Shown: positions 45,888-58,176, counted from the first letter of the stretch. The stretch: DNA of 64,000 nucleotides from Ignelater luminosus (GCA_011009095.1 VTPC01000976.1:25171-89170), one strand, 5' to 3'. Notes: generated by a model not told the origin, from the sequence alone. Made by a program: numbers and translations.

Positions 45888-47192
45888 AAGGGTTTTCCAA
45901 TAAGAGGTGTTATTTTGATATTCAAAGAAAAGTGCCATTTTTTAATATAAATGATCGGATGTTTATTTCATTATAAAGAGGAAGGTATGCCGTTAATAGT
46001 GGAAAATAACATCAGGCAAATGACCACCACGACCACGCTTACAGGACAATATCCTTTTCATGAAATTTTCCATAACCAAATCGCAAAGTGGCTGCCCTAT
46101 GTCCTCGATAGCCTCACGAATTCCATCTTTGAGGTCTTGAATCGACGCTGGGCTGTTGGCGTAGACCTTCTCTTTCACGTGGCCCCAAAGAAAGAAGTCG
46201 CAAGGTGTTAAATCACAAGATCTCGGTGGCCAATTGTGATCACCTCTTCGAGAGATAACACGGTCCGGAAACTTTTTCCGTAAAAGATCAATGGTTTCGT
46301 TGCTTGTGTGGCACGTAGCGCCGTCTTGTTGAAAGTAAACGTTGTCCAGATCAATACCATCCAATTCCGGCCATAAAAAATCGTTAATCATCTCTCGATA
46401 GCGCAATCCAGTCACCGTAACTGTTGCTCCAGCCTCATTTTCGAAAAAGTAAGGTCCAATGACTCCGCCGGACCATAAACCGCACCAAACAGTCACACGT
46501 TGAGGATAGAGAGACTTTTCAACAATAACTCTTGGATTTTCTGAGCCCCAGATCCGACAATTTTGCTTGTTGACGAAGCCACCGAGGTGGAAATGGGCCT
46601 CATCACTCAAGATGATTTTTCGATGGAATTCTGGATCATTTTCATGCATTTCAACGACCCAATCAGCAAAGACACGACGTTGTTGATGATCGGCCGGCTT
46701 GAGTTCTTGTGTTAACTGGACTTTATAAGCCTTAAGACCCAAATCTTTATGCAAAATACGGTGTAATGACGTTTGTGGAATGGCTAATTCCAAAGAACGA
46801 CGAGGAATGGACAAACCTGGGTTTTCTTTAACACTTTCGGCTACAACAGCAATATTCTCGGCTGCTCTTGAGCGACGTGCACGGGTTTTATTCTTCACAT
46901 CACTAACTTGTCCCAAGAGCTCGAATTTTTTCACCAATTTCTGTATTGCGGTCCGACAAGGTGCTTCACGGTGACCCAAAAATGTTCGAGTTTTACGAAC
47001 CGTCTCTGCCAAATTTTCACCATTTTTATAGTGAATCTTAATAATTTCAATGCGTTGTTGAAGCATGTATCGTTCCATATTTATTAATGGCGTAGTTTCT
47101 ACTTGTCAAATGTCAAAAAATGATAGCTTCAAAAGTGACATCTACCGAAATAGCGGGCTATTCAAAATAACACCTCTTATTGGAAAACCCTT
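45888..47192 (-). mobile_element. rosa-like DD41D mariner element, copy 2 (intact)
   Basis: A 1,305-bp element with 31-bp terminal inverted repeats starting AAGGGTTTTCCAATAAG at both ends without mismatch in that block, flanked by TA at 45,886-45,887 and 47,193-47,194. It has the same orientation as copy 1, and the transposase frame is full length. It sits beside or in the truncated 5' side of a Jockey element. Perfect ends plus an open transposase make this a candidate autonomous copy. Confidence 0.96.
45993..47078 (-). CDS. DD41D mariner transposase, full length
   Basis: A 361-residue transposase that would excise and reinsert the element at TA sites in the nucleus. N-terminal DNA-binding region: MERYMLQQRIEIIKIHYKNG, then RKTRTFLGHREAPCRTAIQK (first HTH), a basic linker NKTRARRSRAAE (possible nuclear signal) and a second HTH with SIPRRSLELAIPQTSLHRIL. 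The catalytic triad is Asp in IILSDEAHFHLGG, Asp in VYFQQDGATCHTS and Asp in SCDLTPCDFFLWG. There are 41 residues between the last two, the spacing of the rosa group rather than the DD34D of classic mariner. The C-terminus is KRGRGGHLPDVIFHY. There are no stops or frameshifts. The start is the first ATG after the left inverted repeat and its short leader. Confidence 0.95.
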   Translation of the reverse strand: MERYMLQQRIEIIKIHYKNGENLAETVRKTRTFLGHREAPCRTAIQKLVKKFELLGQVSDVKNKTRARRSRAAENIAVVAESVKENPGLSIPRRSLELAIPQTSLHRILHKDLGLKAYKVQLTQELKPADHQQRRVFADWVVEMHENDPEFHRKIILSDEAHFHLGGFVNKQNCRIWGSENPRVIVEKSLYPQRVTVWCGLWSGGVIGPYFFENEAGATVTVTGLRYREMINDFLWPELDGIDLDNVYFQQDGATCHTSNETIDLLRKKFPDRVISRRGDHNWPPRSCDLTPCDFFLWGHVKEKVYANSPASIQDLKDGIREAIEDIGQPLCDLVMENFMKRILSCKRGRGGHLPDVIFHY

Positions 47193-47194
47193 TA

Positions 47195-47844
47195 TTATGT
47201 GCTACTTGTTGAATGGAATTTATTCTTAAGCTTAAGTAATCAGTTTTAAATAATTTATTCTACAGGTTTTTGATTTCATTTTTATAACATACTGATGTGA
47301 TAATTCATCTAAACGAATTGTCAAGGTAACACATGAAAAAACAAATATATGCAATAGCATAAAATTAGTTTGTCATGTCTGGCAAGATAGCAACGTATTT
47401 GTTGATTTTGAGTACTTCGTTAATCTGAACAAAGTATGGTTACATACTGTTATGGTTGTTTTATCACCCCCTTCTTACGACAGTTTTAATGACCTATCGC
47501 CCATGCAAACTCATATTTTCATGCACTTCGAAAGATACATTATTTAAAAAATTCTAGCTTTGATGTTGATAGGTATTCCAGGAATGCAATGAATATTTTT
47601 TATAACACATAAGATACTTGATTCACCGTTATAAATATGAACTAACTTCGGAAGGTCTTGACTGTTCTTAATTTAAATAAAAACTTAATTAGCTGTTCGA
47701 GCAAGGTTCTTTGATGCTGCAACAGGTCTTAATGCATCCATCGGAATTAAGGATTTACTTGAATATAGGATTGAAACATATGATAGGTAGTAGAATATTT
47801 AGTTAATAATAATTGGGCTTAGTTATAAAATAATAAATGTATTA
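47195..47844. other. AT-rich non-coding DNA
   Basis: No gene or element recognised between the mariner and the LINE 3' end. Confidence 0.5.
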
Positions 47845-48990
47845 AATAAAAAATTATTATTATTATTTTATTGTTATTAATTATATTAGAAAGTAAATGG
47901 CGTAGCCGATATAACTTCCATCAGTGTCATACAAATGCAAAAATTAGGAAACACACACAAAACTAAGCAAAACACTAGTAGTACTGCAAAACATCAATTG
48001 CATTTTTGAAAGAGATCACCCTGGATTTTAAAACCACACTCGTTGGCAATCTGTTCCAAGTGTTCACTACACGGTTGCACAGGAAATCTTCACGCACAAG
48101 TTTAAAATATCTGCCCTTCACTATTTTTAAGTGATGTCCTCTAGATATTGTAACCTCAATGAATGAACAAATGTTTTTTAACGAGCAGGTATAATAGTCA
48201 CTAGTCATATTAAACGTCTCAATTAGTCCGTCGATCTTCCAGTGTTGGAAGATGCGTTTCTTTGAAGCTGGAGAAATTTCCGTGGCCTTTCTTTAAACTT
48301 TTTCAAGTGTATCTATATTCTTCTTGAAATATGGATTCCGAATTGCAGCACAATATTCTAAAACTGGTCTAACATAATATGTCGTGTATTAAATTTTAAT
48401 TACTTGGCGTTAGATTTTTGGAGGAAGTTGACACTAAAAGTACAGCACAGAGTTCGCTTTTTTGACTACATCCGATATACATGTAGACCTTTTCAAATCT
48501 CTGGTTATAATAACATTCAAATCACGCTGTTTTTCAACTCTGGTTAATACATGCCCATCATAATTATTACTGGTGCTGCTGATTATTACATCTAATGTAT
48601 AACAGACTACAATTTGCTGCGTTCAGTGACCGTAACCAAGTCTCTCATCTTTTCCTAATTAGGCACAGGTCGTTGTAGAATCATGTTGTTTGAGGAAATT
48701 TTGTAAATCTTTATATTATCAGCAAATACACTAGTAGGAGAAGAAACTTTATTGAGTAACCTATGTCACAAACGTATATAATAAAAAGTATAGGCCCGAG
48801 TACTAAACCTTGAGATACTTTCAGCTTTTAACATCATATGTGTCAGGTAATTTCCCATTTACTCAAACTTGATAGTGTCTGTTACTAAAAAAATCTTCAA
48901 TTCAGATTAAAAGTTGTAACAAACTCCTCTTCCCTAATGTATTAGGTAAGGTTGTTGTGCTCGACGCTAGCTCGTACTGTCGATGAACCC
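47845..48990 (-). mobile_element. CR1/L2-like LINE, 3' fragment
   Basis: Minus-strand reverse transcriptase remnant. Near 48,830-48,760 it reads SQGLVLGPILFIIYVCDI, the RT block preceding the catalytic motif. Towards the 3' end are RNPYFKKNIDTLEKV and then RGHHLKIVKGRYFKL followed by FLCNRVVNTWNRLPTSVVLK, a C-terminus typical of CR1/L2-type elements. The 3' end carries AAT repeats (about 47,845-47,875), common in this group. Truncated at the 5' side and broken by stops. Confidence 0.7.
47975..48990 (-). pseudogene. CR1/L2-like reverse transcriptase pseudogene
   Basis: The last readable piece, 48,208-47,975, is one open frame ending RVISFKNAIDVLQYY. Upstream pieces need several frames. The YxDD catalytic box is not intact: the region after the LVLGPILF block breaks into stops. 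Only the palm/thumb and tail remain. Confidence 0.65.
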
Positions 48991-50136
48991 TGAATTGAGG
49001 GCAAGACGTAAGAATGATTTCAAGCAATAAAACTCTAATATGCTTAACACCGATGCAGATTGTATAAAAGCATTCGCAATAATATTTATCTAGTCACAAT
49101 AGAAGTAGCAACAAATAATACAAATTACGATAGCGCCAATTCTGATAATAGCCCTATCCACTAACTTAACATTTATCTATCTTATTCTTGATGCAGTAGG
49201 ATTTTCAGTTTTATAAAATATTTGATTAACCTGTCCCAATTCTTACTTTGATTCTAACATAAAGTTCAGGGTGACAATAAGTGACCTACCAACGCAAAAA
49301 TTTAACTTCTACTTACATTAAAGTTTTCTAGTTAGACCACCGTATTTTTATATATTTTAATAAATACTAGGTAAAACTAGTAAAGATCTCCTAAAACCCT
49401 ACCTACTCCTGAATGAAAAGAGCTATCTCATTCACTTTATCAACTTTTAATAAAGCTAATCCTGAGAACGATTTAGTTACGTAAGTACGAGCAAAACTAA
49501 TGAAATCTCAGTTTTACTCTATGTAAGAATCTATTTTACAGGTAATGAAATTTCAGATGCGGACTCTAAATGTTTTGTTATTAAATTAAATTAATTTTTA
49601 ATTTTTTTTGAAGGTTAATTAAGTTTATTAAAAAACCTATAAGAAAATTTTAAAAATCTATAAGTAAGAAATCAGAATGATAATCGATTTATCGGATTAA
49701 CAAATATACCTTGCAAATAAATTCCTTTACTAAAAATAGAAGTTTTAAAAATTTCCAAATTCTTATCTATTCTGCTGAAGTGTATTCTTAACTTTAAAGA
49801 TTTATTTAATTTCTAATAATCTGTAAATTGATCTGAATAATCAACAGACCCTACTCAGAACCTTTCATCTTATAAAGTTTAATTAACTAATAATCAATGT
49901 ATATACGTATATACGTAATTAAATAACAAACTAATTCAAACATATACGACCATTTACAGAGACACATTCTTTAGCAGTCGGTAGTACTCGTAGTAGCTAC
50001 TAAAGCTGGTAAATGCATGCATGGTGAAAGTTCAGTTCCTCTCCATAAGAACAACTAATTATTTCCCAGCTCTTTCACGGAAGACCCCATAGAAGAAAAG
50101 AGAGTAACCACAAATTGTTTTAATGTCCTCCTTTAG
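48991..50136. other. AT-rich DNA upstream of a host exon
   Basis: No gene recognised. The right end is the polypyrimidine tract TTTTAATGTCCTCCTTTAG that forms the acceptor at 50,136. Confidence 0.5.
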
Positions 50137-50250
50137 GTACCACCAGATCAAATTAATTTAATAGAATTACGTAAAGCATGGGGCAATGGATCAGAATTCT
50201 ACCCAACCAAGTTTCCTATGAAAAATGATCCTGCAAATTGTCGCAACCAG
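50137..50250 (+). CDS. Host exon of an unrecognised protein
   Basis: A 114-bp open block between a good acceptor (CCTCCTTTAG|GTACC) and a good donor (AACCAG|GTATGT), exactly 38 codons in phase 0/0. The peptide begins VPPDQINLIELRKAWGNGSE, goes on with FYPTKFPM and ends NDPANCRNQ. It is hydrophilic, with one Cys and a possible N-glycosylation site (NGS), and balanced enough in composition to be real coding DNA. I do not recognise the family. The receptor exon at 6,999-7,203 ends in the same phase on the same strand, but nothing in this peptide looks like a GPCR segment, so a separate gene is more likely. Confidence 0.55.
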
Positions 50251-50859
50251 GTATGTTACGACCAGAGAACATCTGGGGTGGAACTAGCTAAAATAAGATA
50301 TTACAGTTCTAATTATGAAAGAGAAAACGAGCACCAGCTTAGGGGAGTGTTATGCCGAGAAAGCCACCGGGCTCTCAGGAAACCACGAGCCTTGTATATT
50401 ATCGCTTCAACGCGAAACTTGACTGACAAAAATAAAACATATAGGGATGTGCAGAAGTAGTATCTAATTATATTCAAAAAGATAATGGATCTAACAGAAA
50501 TCTAAAGACGAAAGTGTAAAAATGTAATTCTGAATTGTGAAATTCTCTTCAAAATTTATTAATAACCGAAGTAAGGGTAATTAAAAGTGACAAACACGCT
50601 GAAAAAATGGTAATAACTACAAACATCCCTACCTTCGTCCCATAATGTCTCAAAGACAGTGAGAAAATTGTAATACATCAACTCACTCAAACGACTGTTA
50701 CATAAAAACTGCGCGTCCAAAATGGCTGAAACTTTGGTGAGTAACTGTCAACAGATGAACAACGAAATTCAGTAGCTTTTATTTACGAGTGCTGCCATCT
50801 TCACGTTGAGGTCGGAAACTTTTCAGACCACCCTCGTAGGCTATTATAACTAAATAAAA
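50251..50859. other. Intron or flank of the exon at 50,137
   Basis: It follows the GTATGT donor. The open frame running on from the exon to about 50,460 is read-through without family resemblance. No other element was recognised. Confidence 0.45.
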
Positions 50860-51200
50860 CAACGGCAAACTACATCGTACAGACAGAGGCAAATAGAAAC
50901 GGCTTACAGATAGAAACGGCAAAAAAAGAGAGGAGAAATCTAGTAGCGTGGTTAAATAATGAGGAATTTAAATGCAGGAAGTGTGACAAAGAAATCGAGG
51001 ATATAGTGTATATGGTCTATAATTGCGACAATACAAAAATTGGTGGAGAATATGTAAGATACTGAACTAAGATGGCACTGGTTGAAATGAATGAAGGATG
51101 TGATGGAAAGAAAAGAGCAGAAAGCTTTAGAAAAGTTATCACAGGATCTGCGTTATTTTATATAGTACGACATACTTATGTAGGTACATAATAATAATAA
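50860..51200 (+). mobile_element. LINE C-terminal fragment, possible
   Basis: A plus-strand frame with NGLQIETAKKERRNLVAWLN followed by NNEEFKCRKCDKEIEDIVYM and a further Cys (YNCD). This resembles the C-terminal CxxC...C cluster seen after the RT of some LINEs, where it reads CxxCG-E-E---H-L--C. It ends in an AAT-type repeat near 51,190-51,203. Short and degenerate. Confidence 0.4.
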
Positions 51201-51280
51201 TAATTTAAAATTATTAAACTCACTTGTATTTACAAACATATTAAATAAATACTACTACTATTTACAAAAGTTGTTGTTTA

Positions 51281-53962
51281 GGGGAGCACGGGGAAATCGG
51301 AGCCACCGGGTAATGAGAGCTACTCTAGTTTACGTGTATCTAAACAAGTTAGATCGTGTTTTGTTTTGACGTAATACAGAAGGACGCGGGAGGGGTACGT
51401 GTGACCCGTCGCATCGCTACTTAGTTACTTTTGGTGCGCAAACAGACCGCACGTTGGTTTTCCGGGCGATCGATCTAATTTTTTACGATATTCAGAGACA
51501 AATTGTGAGTATTAAAATTATTTTATTATAAGTATTGCCTCTTTTAACCTGTAGGTTTATCATTAGAAAATTGGATAAAAAGGTTAATTTATGTAAATAA
51601 CCAAATGTATTTTGACAATTATATGAAAACTTAAAAATGAGTATTTGGGGTAATGGGAGTCGAATGGGTCTCATTACCCCATTTCATTATTTTTATTATT
51701 TTCTGCCAGATGCCTCGAAAACGGGATAGAGTTACGGAGAAGTGTCAGTGGAGTATGGATGTACTAGATCGTGCAATCAAGAGAGTCAATGATGATAGAA
51801 TTTCTCTGCATAAGGCAGTCCAAGAGTTTAAAATCCCATATAGTACTTTGCAAAAAAGGTACCGCAGATTAGAACAAACAAGTCCTCGTCTCGGAAGAAA
51901 ATCAATATTTTCTCCAGATCAAGAACGAATTCTGGCTGATCACCTTATTCATATGACGAATCTTTTTTACGGCTTAGACTCAATGAAATTTAGACAAATA
52001 GCATACGAGTGTGCTGAATAATTGAAGATACCTCATAATTTTAACAAGGAAAGCAAGTGTGCGGGACCAGACTGGCTTGAAGGATTTTTGAAAAGAAATA
52101 CTAATATCAGTGTTCGCAAACCAGAGTCGACAAGTATTAATAGGATCGAAGGATTTAACAAAGAAGAAGTAGAACTATTTTAGAAAAATCTTGAAGAACT
52201 TATGGTAAAAAATAAATATAAAGCACATCAAATATTTAATATGGATGAAACGGGAGTGTCTACAGTTCAAGAACCAGGAAACATTTTAGCAAAAACAGGT
52301 CAGAAACGAGTTGGTACTGTCACTTCTTGGGAGAGGGGAAAAACAGTCACTGTTGTTTGTGGAATGAGTTCTGCCGGCGTTTATGTCCCACCCATGTTCA
52401 TATATCCGAGACAGCGTCATTCTCCTCTTCAAGAGAAAGATGGCCCTCCGGGCAAATTTATGACTGTTCAAAAAATGGATGGACTAATGAAAGTCTATTT
52501 TTTAAATGGCTACAACATTTCAAGACATATGTAAAACCATGTGAGGATAACAAAATATTACTTATTTTAGACAATCATAATAGCCACTCCAATTTAAAAG
52601 CATATGAGTTTTGCAAAGCTAACTACATGACAATGTTGTCTATACCGCCACACTCCTCGCACCCTTTGCCGCCCTTAGAATTTACATTTTTTGGTCCTCT
52701 AAAAAAAGCGTATAATCGTGAATGTGACCTATATCTCAAATCAAAAAATTTGATTAAAATCACACCGTATGACATAGCCGGTTTATTTCAGAAAGCATAC
52801 AGCAAAGTAGCTTCAATGGATAAAGCCATAAGTGGTTTCCGCGCAACTGTTATAAGCCCAATTAATACGAATATATTCAACGAAGATGACTATTACGTCG
52901 TAAATACTGCTGCTACCAACACAATGGATGACACTGTAGATCCTCAAGATTCCAATCAACCTAGTCAGAGCACTGCAATACCAGATTATATCGAAGAAAT
53001 TCAATCGCATGAAACGTTTACTAGTGAAAATGCCCATAACAATGATGAATATATCAGAACAAATGTTCCATCTGCTTCCTCTGACCTAAATTCTGTACTG
53101 GCACTTATATCTCCAGAACCATCAACTTCTCGAGAAGTCCGAAAACGAACACATAAACAACATTCGCAAGTAATCACCGCCTCTCCAAATAAAACTGTAT
53201 TAGAAGAAAAGAAGAAACGTTTCATGAAAGAAAATAAAGCACCAAAAGGGAAGGGTAAAAACATTAGAGAAAGAAAGAAAAAAATTATTAACGAAGCAAT
53301 TAAAAAAGCTAAAAAATTCCTATTTAAAGACGATACCAGCTCATCAGATGAATCAGTCAATTATCATATAGTCTGCGATGATAATAGTAGTGACTACGTT
53401 GATGACGATTCCAACATGTGTATGATTTGTTGTGAATCTGGAAAATCGAACGAGTTGTGATACAAATGCAGGGCCTGTGGTGAATGGGCGCATGCTCAAT
53501 GTTCAGGAAGTAATTCCTCCAAAGATTATGTTTGTGATTTTTGTATTAGGCAATAATTGTTTTTAAGTACATAAAACTAACTGTAATTTTGCATGTTCCT
53601 AAAGATAATATAATTACGTTTCATATGAGAATAAGTTTAGGCTATAAACACATAAGAAAAATGTTATAAGTATATAATATTTTGTTACATATTCTTATTC
53701 TGGTTACCATTGCCCAGGTGGATCTCATTACCCCTTACTCTGGTTCTAATTACCCCGTACTCTTGGGCAATGGGAGCCAATGTTACTTTTTAAAAACCAA
53801 GTATAATTATCTTTGTTTGGTATGTTTTTTAGTTTCTATGTTGATGAAATAAACCTGATTAGTTACACTATAATAAAAACCAAAAATTATATTAAAAAGT
53901 GATTTTTGTAAAAAGTTATTGGAGTTTTATCTTAAGTGGCGCCAATTCCCCCATGCTTCCCT
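51281..53962 (+). mobile_element. pogo/Tigger-like DNA transposon, complete but inactive
   Basis: A 2,682-bp element flanked by TA (51,279-51,280 and 53,963-53,964). The left end starts GGGGAGCACGGGGAAATCGG; the right end, reversed, starts AGGGAAGCATGGGGGAATTG. These are imperfect inverted repeats of about 27 bp. Subterminal regions carry repeated GGTAATGGGAGC-like words in both orientations. One transposase frame lies on the plus strand. Both ends and the target duplication are preserved although the gene is broken. Confidence 0.9.
51710..53556 (+). pseudogene. pogo-type transposase with Cys-rich C-terminal finger, broken
   Basis: A DDE transposase of the pogo/jerky group. From MPRKRDRVTEKCQWSMDVLD: an N-terminal HTH with KAVQEFKIPYSTLQKRYRRL, then a CENP-B-like domain ([18 protein letters not shown]). 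The DDE core has Asp in [11 protein letters not shown], Asp in LLILDNHNSHS, and PLEFTFFGPLKKAY, where the family normally has PLD-FFGPLK, so the third acid is Glu and the neighbouring HRLQ has become HPLP. A Lys-rich tail follows. Then comes a Cys/His cluster (MCMICCES, CRACGEWAHAQC, CDFC) like a PHD-type finger. Defects: TAA at 52,019, TAG at 52,181, a one-base loss in a T run near 52,503, and TGA at 53,458. Confidence 0.88.
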
Positions 53963-53964
53963 TA

Positions 53965-56900
53965 AACTAACAAATTAGAATGCAGACTGCACCAACTGGA
54001 ACTGTTTAAAAATCATTTTTCATTTGTTTTCTCTTCTAGATCTTTCTTAGATATTTAAGGTTTTTGTTTCACATGGAACCGCCTTTCCTGGAAACAGGAG
54101 AAAACACAACTGCTTCTTTTTGTTTGATAAAATAAAGATTTATCTAAAAGAGGCGTTGATTTAAGCAAATTAAAAGGCTTAAAATTTAGATGTTACATAA
54201 ATAAAGAAAAGAGGAAAATGTTAGCATATTTTAATTTAAAAGCAATACATTAGTGACCACACAAAAAATCTGATGGTGTTAAGAATAAACCTTGATGCTT
54301 TCATTTTTAGGTGAGATACCAAATGTTATATATCATCATTTAATTAGTGAAGAAGTCTATCAAAATCTGTAAAAATTGCCCCATTTAAGGAAATTGATGA
54401 CGTCTTAATTCAAAACATAGACCGCCAAAAAAGTTTTTCTACCTTGAAAAAGTGCCTTTTTGAAAAATAAAATTGGCGTGCTCAAGAGTTTTTCAAAAAA
54501 CAACAAAATTGCGAATTTTGTTTGAAACTTGATCACTACTCGTATTTGTTAACATCTAGTTCCCTTAACAGAAGCACAATACTTGCTTTGAGAACGTATT
54601 TATATAGTTTAATCATAATAACAATAAGTAAATAAAGTTAACAAAATGCAAGTGTGAGTAGTTTGAATGACATAAACGTGATAAAGGACGGTGATAAGCC
54701 CATGTTTGGATGGTGGTCACCTATTTTTATATTAAATTTTCTTTAATATATCATTTAAACTATTTATCGTATGGTTTCACCTTTTCTATAGTTAGAATTT
54801 ATAACATATTTCAACATTGATATATAATATGTATACAGAGTGAAATTAAAACAAACAACAGAATACACGATGTGATTTTATTGTGTATCCATAAAACAAT
54901 CCGATCAAATAACATTTAATCTATGTATGTCTTTTTTCAATTAAATTCCTAAACCTTCTATATAGCAACTGAAATCGAGCGACTTCACTCCAAGGAGCGC
55001 TCTAGTTTCAATATGTCAAAGACGTAGATTTTCTACTGTTATACGGTAAATGATTTTATTAAAAAAAATATGTATTCATGTATATTCATGTTATAAACAT
55101 AACAGTATGAAAAATTACATATTAGAGTAGCATTGCTTTGTCGCCTATTTTTTAGTATATAAAAGAGGACTAAAATTAAATTCAACCAATTTAAGAGACT
55201 TTGTATGTAAACATTAAGCGAAACCTGTTTTTTAATATAAAAAGATGAATTTAAATGAGGAAGGGTTGACCCAGAACACGCGTGAAATAAAAAGTAATTA
55301 ACCGCACTTTTGTGAATCTACCCTATGCGCACATTATTTTTCTGCTCTTCACAATCAGTTGGTAATTGAGTTCACACTGCGTGCTTACTGTAGCACTGCA
55401 ATTCAAAACACACCAGAAATCTTTTGTTAGATTTACCACCCTCTTGTACTAAGAAAGGATTTTGTTTTAACCAGAACGAGAACTGAATGCAGCCCATTTT
55501 GACCGCTTATGAAGTAGCTATAAAGGAATATTGGCTCTCTGTCAACGATTGAAGTACAGGGAATCTCACTTCGGTACAAATCTAACTTAGAAATGGGAAA
55601 TCTAATAACTTTTTGTCCTTAGGCCTAAAACGGTTTTTATTCTTTTTATTTTTCTGTAAAACAGTATAACAGTCTTTCAGAATGAAGAGTTAGAAAATGC
55701 GTGCCATTAATTTTATTTTAGTTTTAGGGGTGGGTAATAAAGAATGAAATGCCAGATTGCTTATTATGACTACAGAATAGACTTTTATTCAGCTGTCAGA
55801 TTTATGAAATAAAATTAATGAATAAGTAATTTAAAACACTGCCGGTAAAATATTCAAAGGCTTATTCTATTAGTTATTATAACTAACGAACTTATTAAGA
55901 TATTACAATCTATCGCAGCTAATTTCATTTTTATTCCATAGAAATACATTACGTCTTTTAAGAAAAACCAGTTACTATTTAAAATATTGTTTAATTTACG
56001 GACTGATTAGCGGTTTAACAGAGAATTGACCCCTTTTATCTGCTTTTCTCTCAGTTGAACTGGAATTACTTTAGCTTCAAATTCAAGTTCAAATTAAATT
56101 GCCCCAAATAATGAAACCTTGTTTGCGGCTATTTTACATGAGCTGTTTTATTCAGATCACAATGATCAAGTAAACCGCTGGAGTAGGATTTCAATGAATT
56201 CGTTTAAAAGGAGGTTAATAGCAGTAATTCAATTACGTAGGATTATATGTAGAATGCGTACGTGATGTCTCAAATGCATTCTGACGCTTCATATTAGAGG
56301 ATATGATTTGTTTTATAATTCAATTTAACCCAGATCCAAATACAGTCTGTGTTCAGAAAGGATTCTAGAACAGATTAAAGTTTCTGTCTATTTATTTATT
56401 TCAGATGGCATTCCAAGGAATTACTGCATAAAATAGAAAACTGCTAGCTACATTCAGCTATGTTTAAGCAAGCAGAGATTTACTTTTACGTATAATACAT
56501 TATTAAGCTCTTTAATCTTACTGTATTCCTTGAAAGTTTATCTAAATCTCTGTTGTGTATAACTAGGTCATGATTTTCCAGAAAGTAGAGAATAATAACC
56601 TGAGAGATATGCGAATGTATTCAATTAACTGTTACAGTTAATAAAGTCAAATTGGTAGTTAACGTCGTTTTACAATTGTCAAAAAGTTTTGAAATAAAAA
56701 ATTAAAAAAAAATTTCTTAAGGCGTGTTTGCTGTTTGCAACTTGGTAATAATTTTACATAAAGTTTCTCAATGGGGCATGCGTGTCTAATCACAAAACCA
56801 GTTCATTATGAGACAAAGTACCGACACTAAACAAAAGACAACCGCAAATTGAGCTCACCAACGATCTTTTCGCCGCTAGAGGTGCTGTTGTTCCACTTCA

Positions 56901-58174
56901 AATTTAACAAGTTTGAACGTCAGTTTATAAGATTGAGGTTATAAGAATTTAAATTTTAGAACAAGGTCGTCTTTTGTTTGGTGTATGTCGGTCGTTGTTT
57001 CACAATTAACTGGCTTTGTTTAATCACATTTGCAACTGACATCTCTGGATGACAAAAAAAAACACGAAAGAAATCATAACTTAATATAATGTATCATAAT
57101 ACAAATAATAAACAACTAATTTACACTTATAAACCAAAACTCCTAACAACAATAGTATTCGTGAAATAAACGACGCGATGTCACAACATAAAATGCCATA
57201 ATAGCCATAACATTTAAAGTTCAGGAGATACTGGCATTCTGGTACTCTGCGCATATATTAGCCCATATTTGAGATAAAACTTTTCCATTTTTTAAAACAG
57301 GTTCTATAACATTGTACAAGAAATTAACATGTAAATTTAGTCAAAAATTTTGTACGAAAAATGTAAAACAACGCTTACAGTGTTTTGTATTTATAATGCA
57401 AAATTAATTTAGCTTGTGAATATGGAAGCCTTCTTTAATAAAAATGCAATATAAAAGGCGCTAATGGGAAAATAAAAGCAATGCAATTGATCTATGTTAG
57501 TAATAGTTAATAGCATCTAGCTGTAAGGTACTGACAAGTTTGTCAAACGTGTGTTCACAGATCTTAAATAGTCCTTTAAGGTAATATAAGATTCTGAAAA
57601 ATATCTAATAGGTATCTCAACGATAGTTACCTTCTATAAGAATAACCTTTTTTTTGCAATATCGAGTGTAATTATCGAATAAAGCTGGATTTTCAAAAAG
57701 TAAAAAAGTAGTTCCAAAAACAATTACTAAATAAGAGACAACAATAAATAAAAAACTAAAGAAGCAAAGTATAAACGTGCAGCAGAAAAGCTGACCTTGC
57801 TTCTGCCCGTTCAGTGTGGGTAGATAAAAAGTAAAATACAAATAAATAGTTTCTTAACATTTACATACAGGAAGTTACCGTACTTGAAGAATTTATAATA
57901 CAAATATGAGAGATCTGTTAAAAAATATTTAATCGATTAGAAAATGTTCGTATTGAAAACAAACTAAGTTTCCTACAAACGAGTTATCTATAATTTAAGG
58001 TAAAAACAGAAATAGAAAAAAAGAAAATAAACAATTTAAAGCTCAGTTCTTGAAACAATAAAAAAGGATCAAAACAGATAAACCATTCAAGGCCAACAAA
58101 AAATACAAAATGAGTCTGAATTAGCCTTAAACAGATGCTAAATAAAATGGACCCCGTAATGAGTTTTATTTCTA
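53965..58174. other. AT-rich stretch without recognisable genes
   Basis: No gene, RNA or paired repeat was recognised. The open frame at 57,617-57,841 (-) is hydrophobic and AT-biased, and resembles nothing. The stretch is probably intergenic or intronic. Confidence 0.5.
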
Positions 58175-58176
58175 TA

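Noticed and set aside
50218..50460. 80-codon open frame as an independent gene
   Set aside because: Its first 11 codons are the end of the splice-bounded exon; the rest is read-through beyond the GTATGT donor without family resemblance.
57617..57841. Hydrophobic minus-strand frame as a membrane protein
   Set aside because: Phe/Leu/Ile-rich composition is what AT-rich random sequence gives; no start context, homology or splice support.
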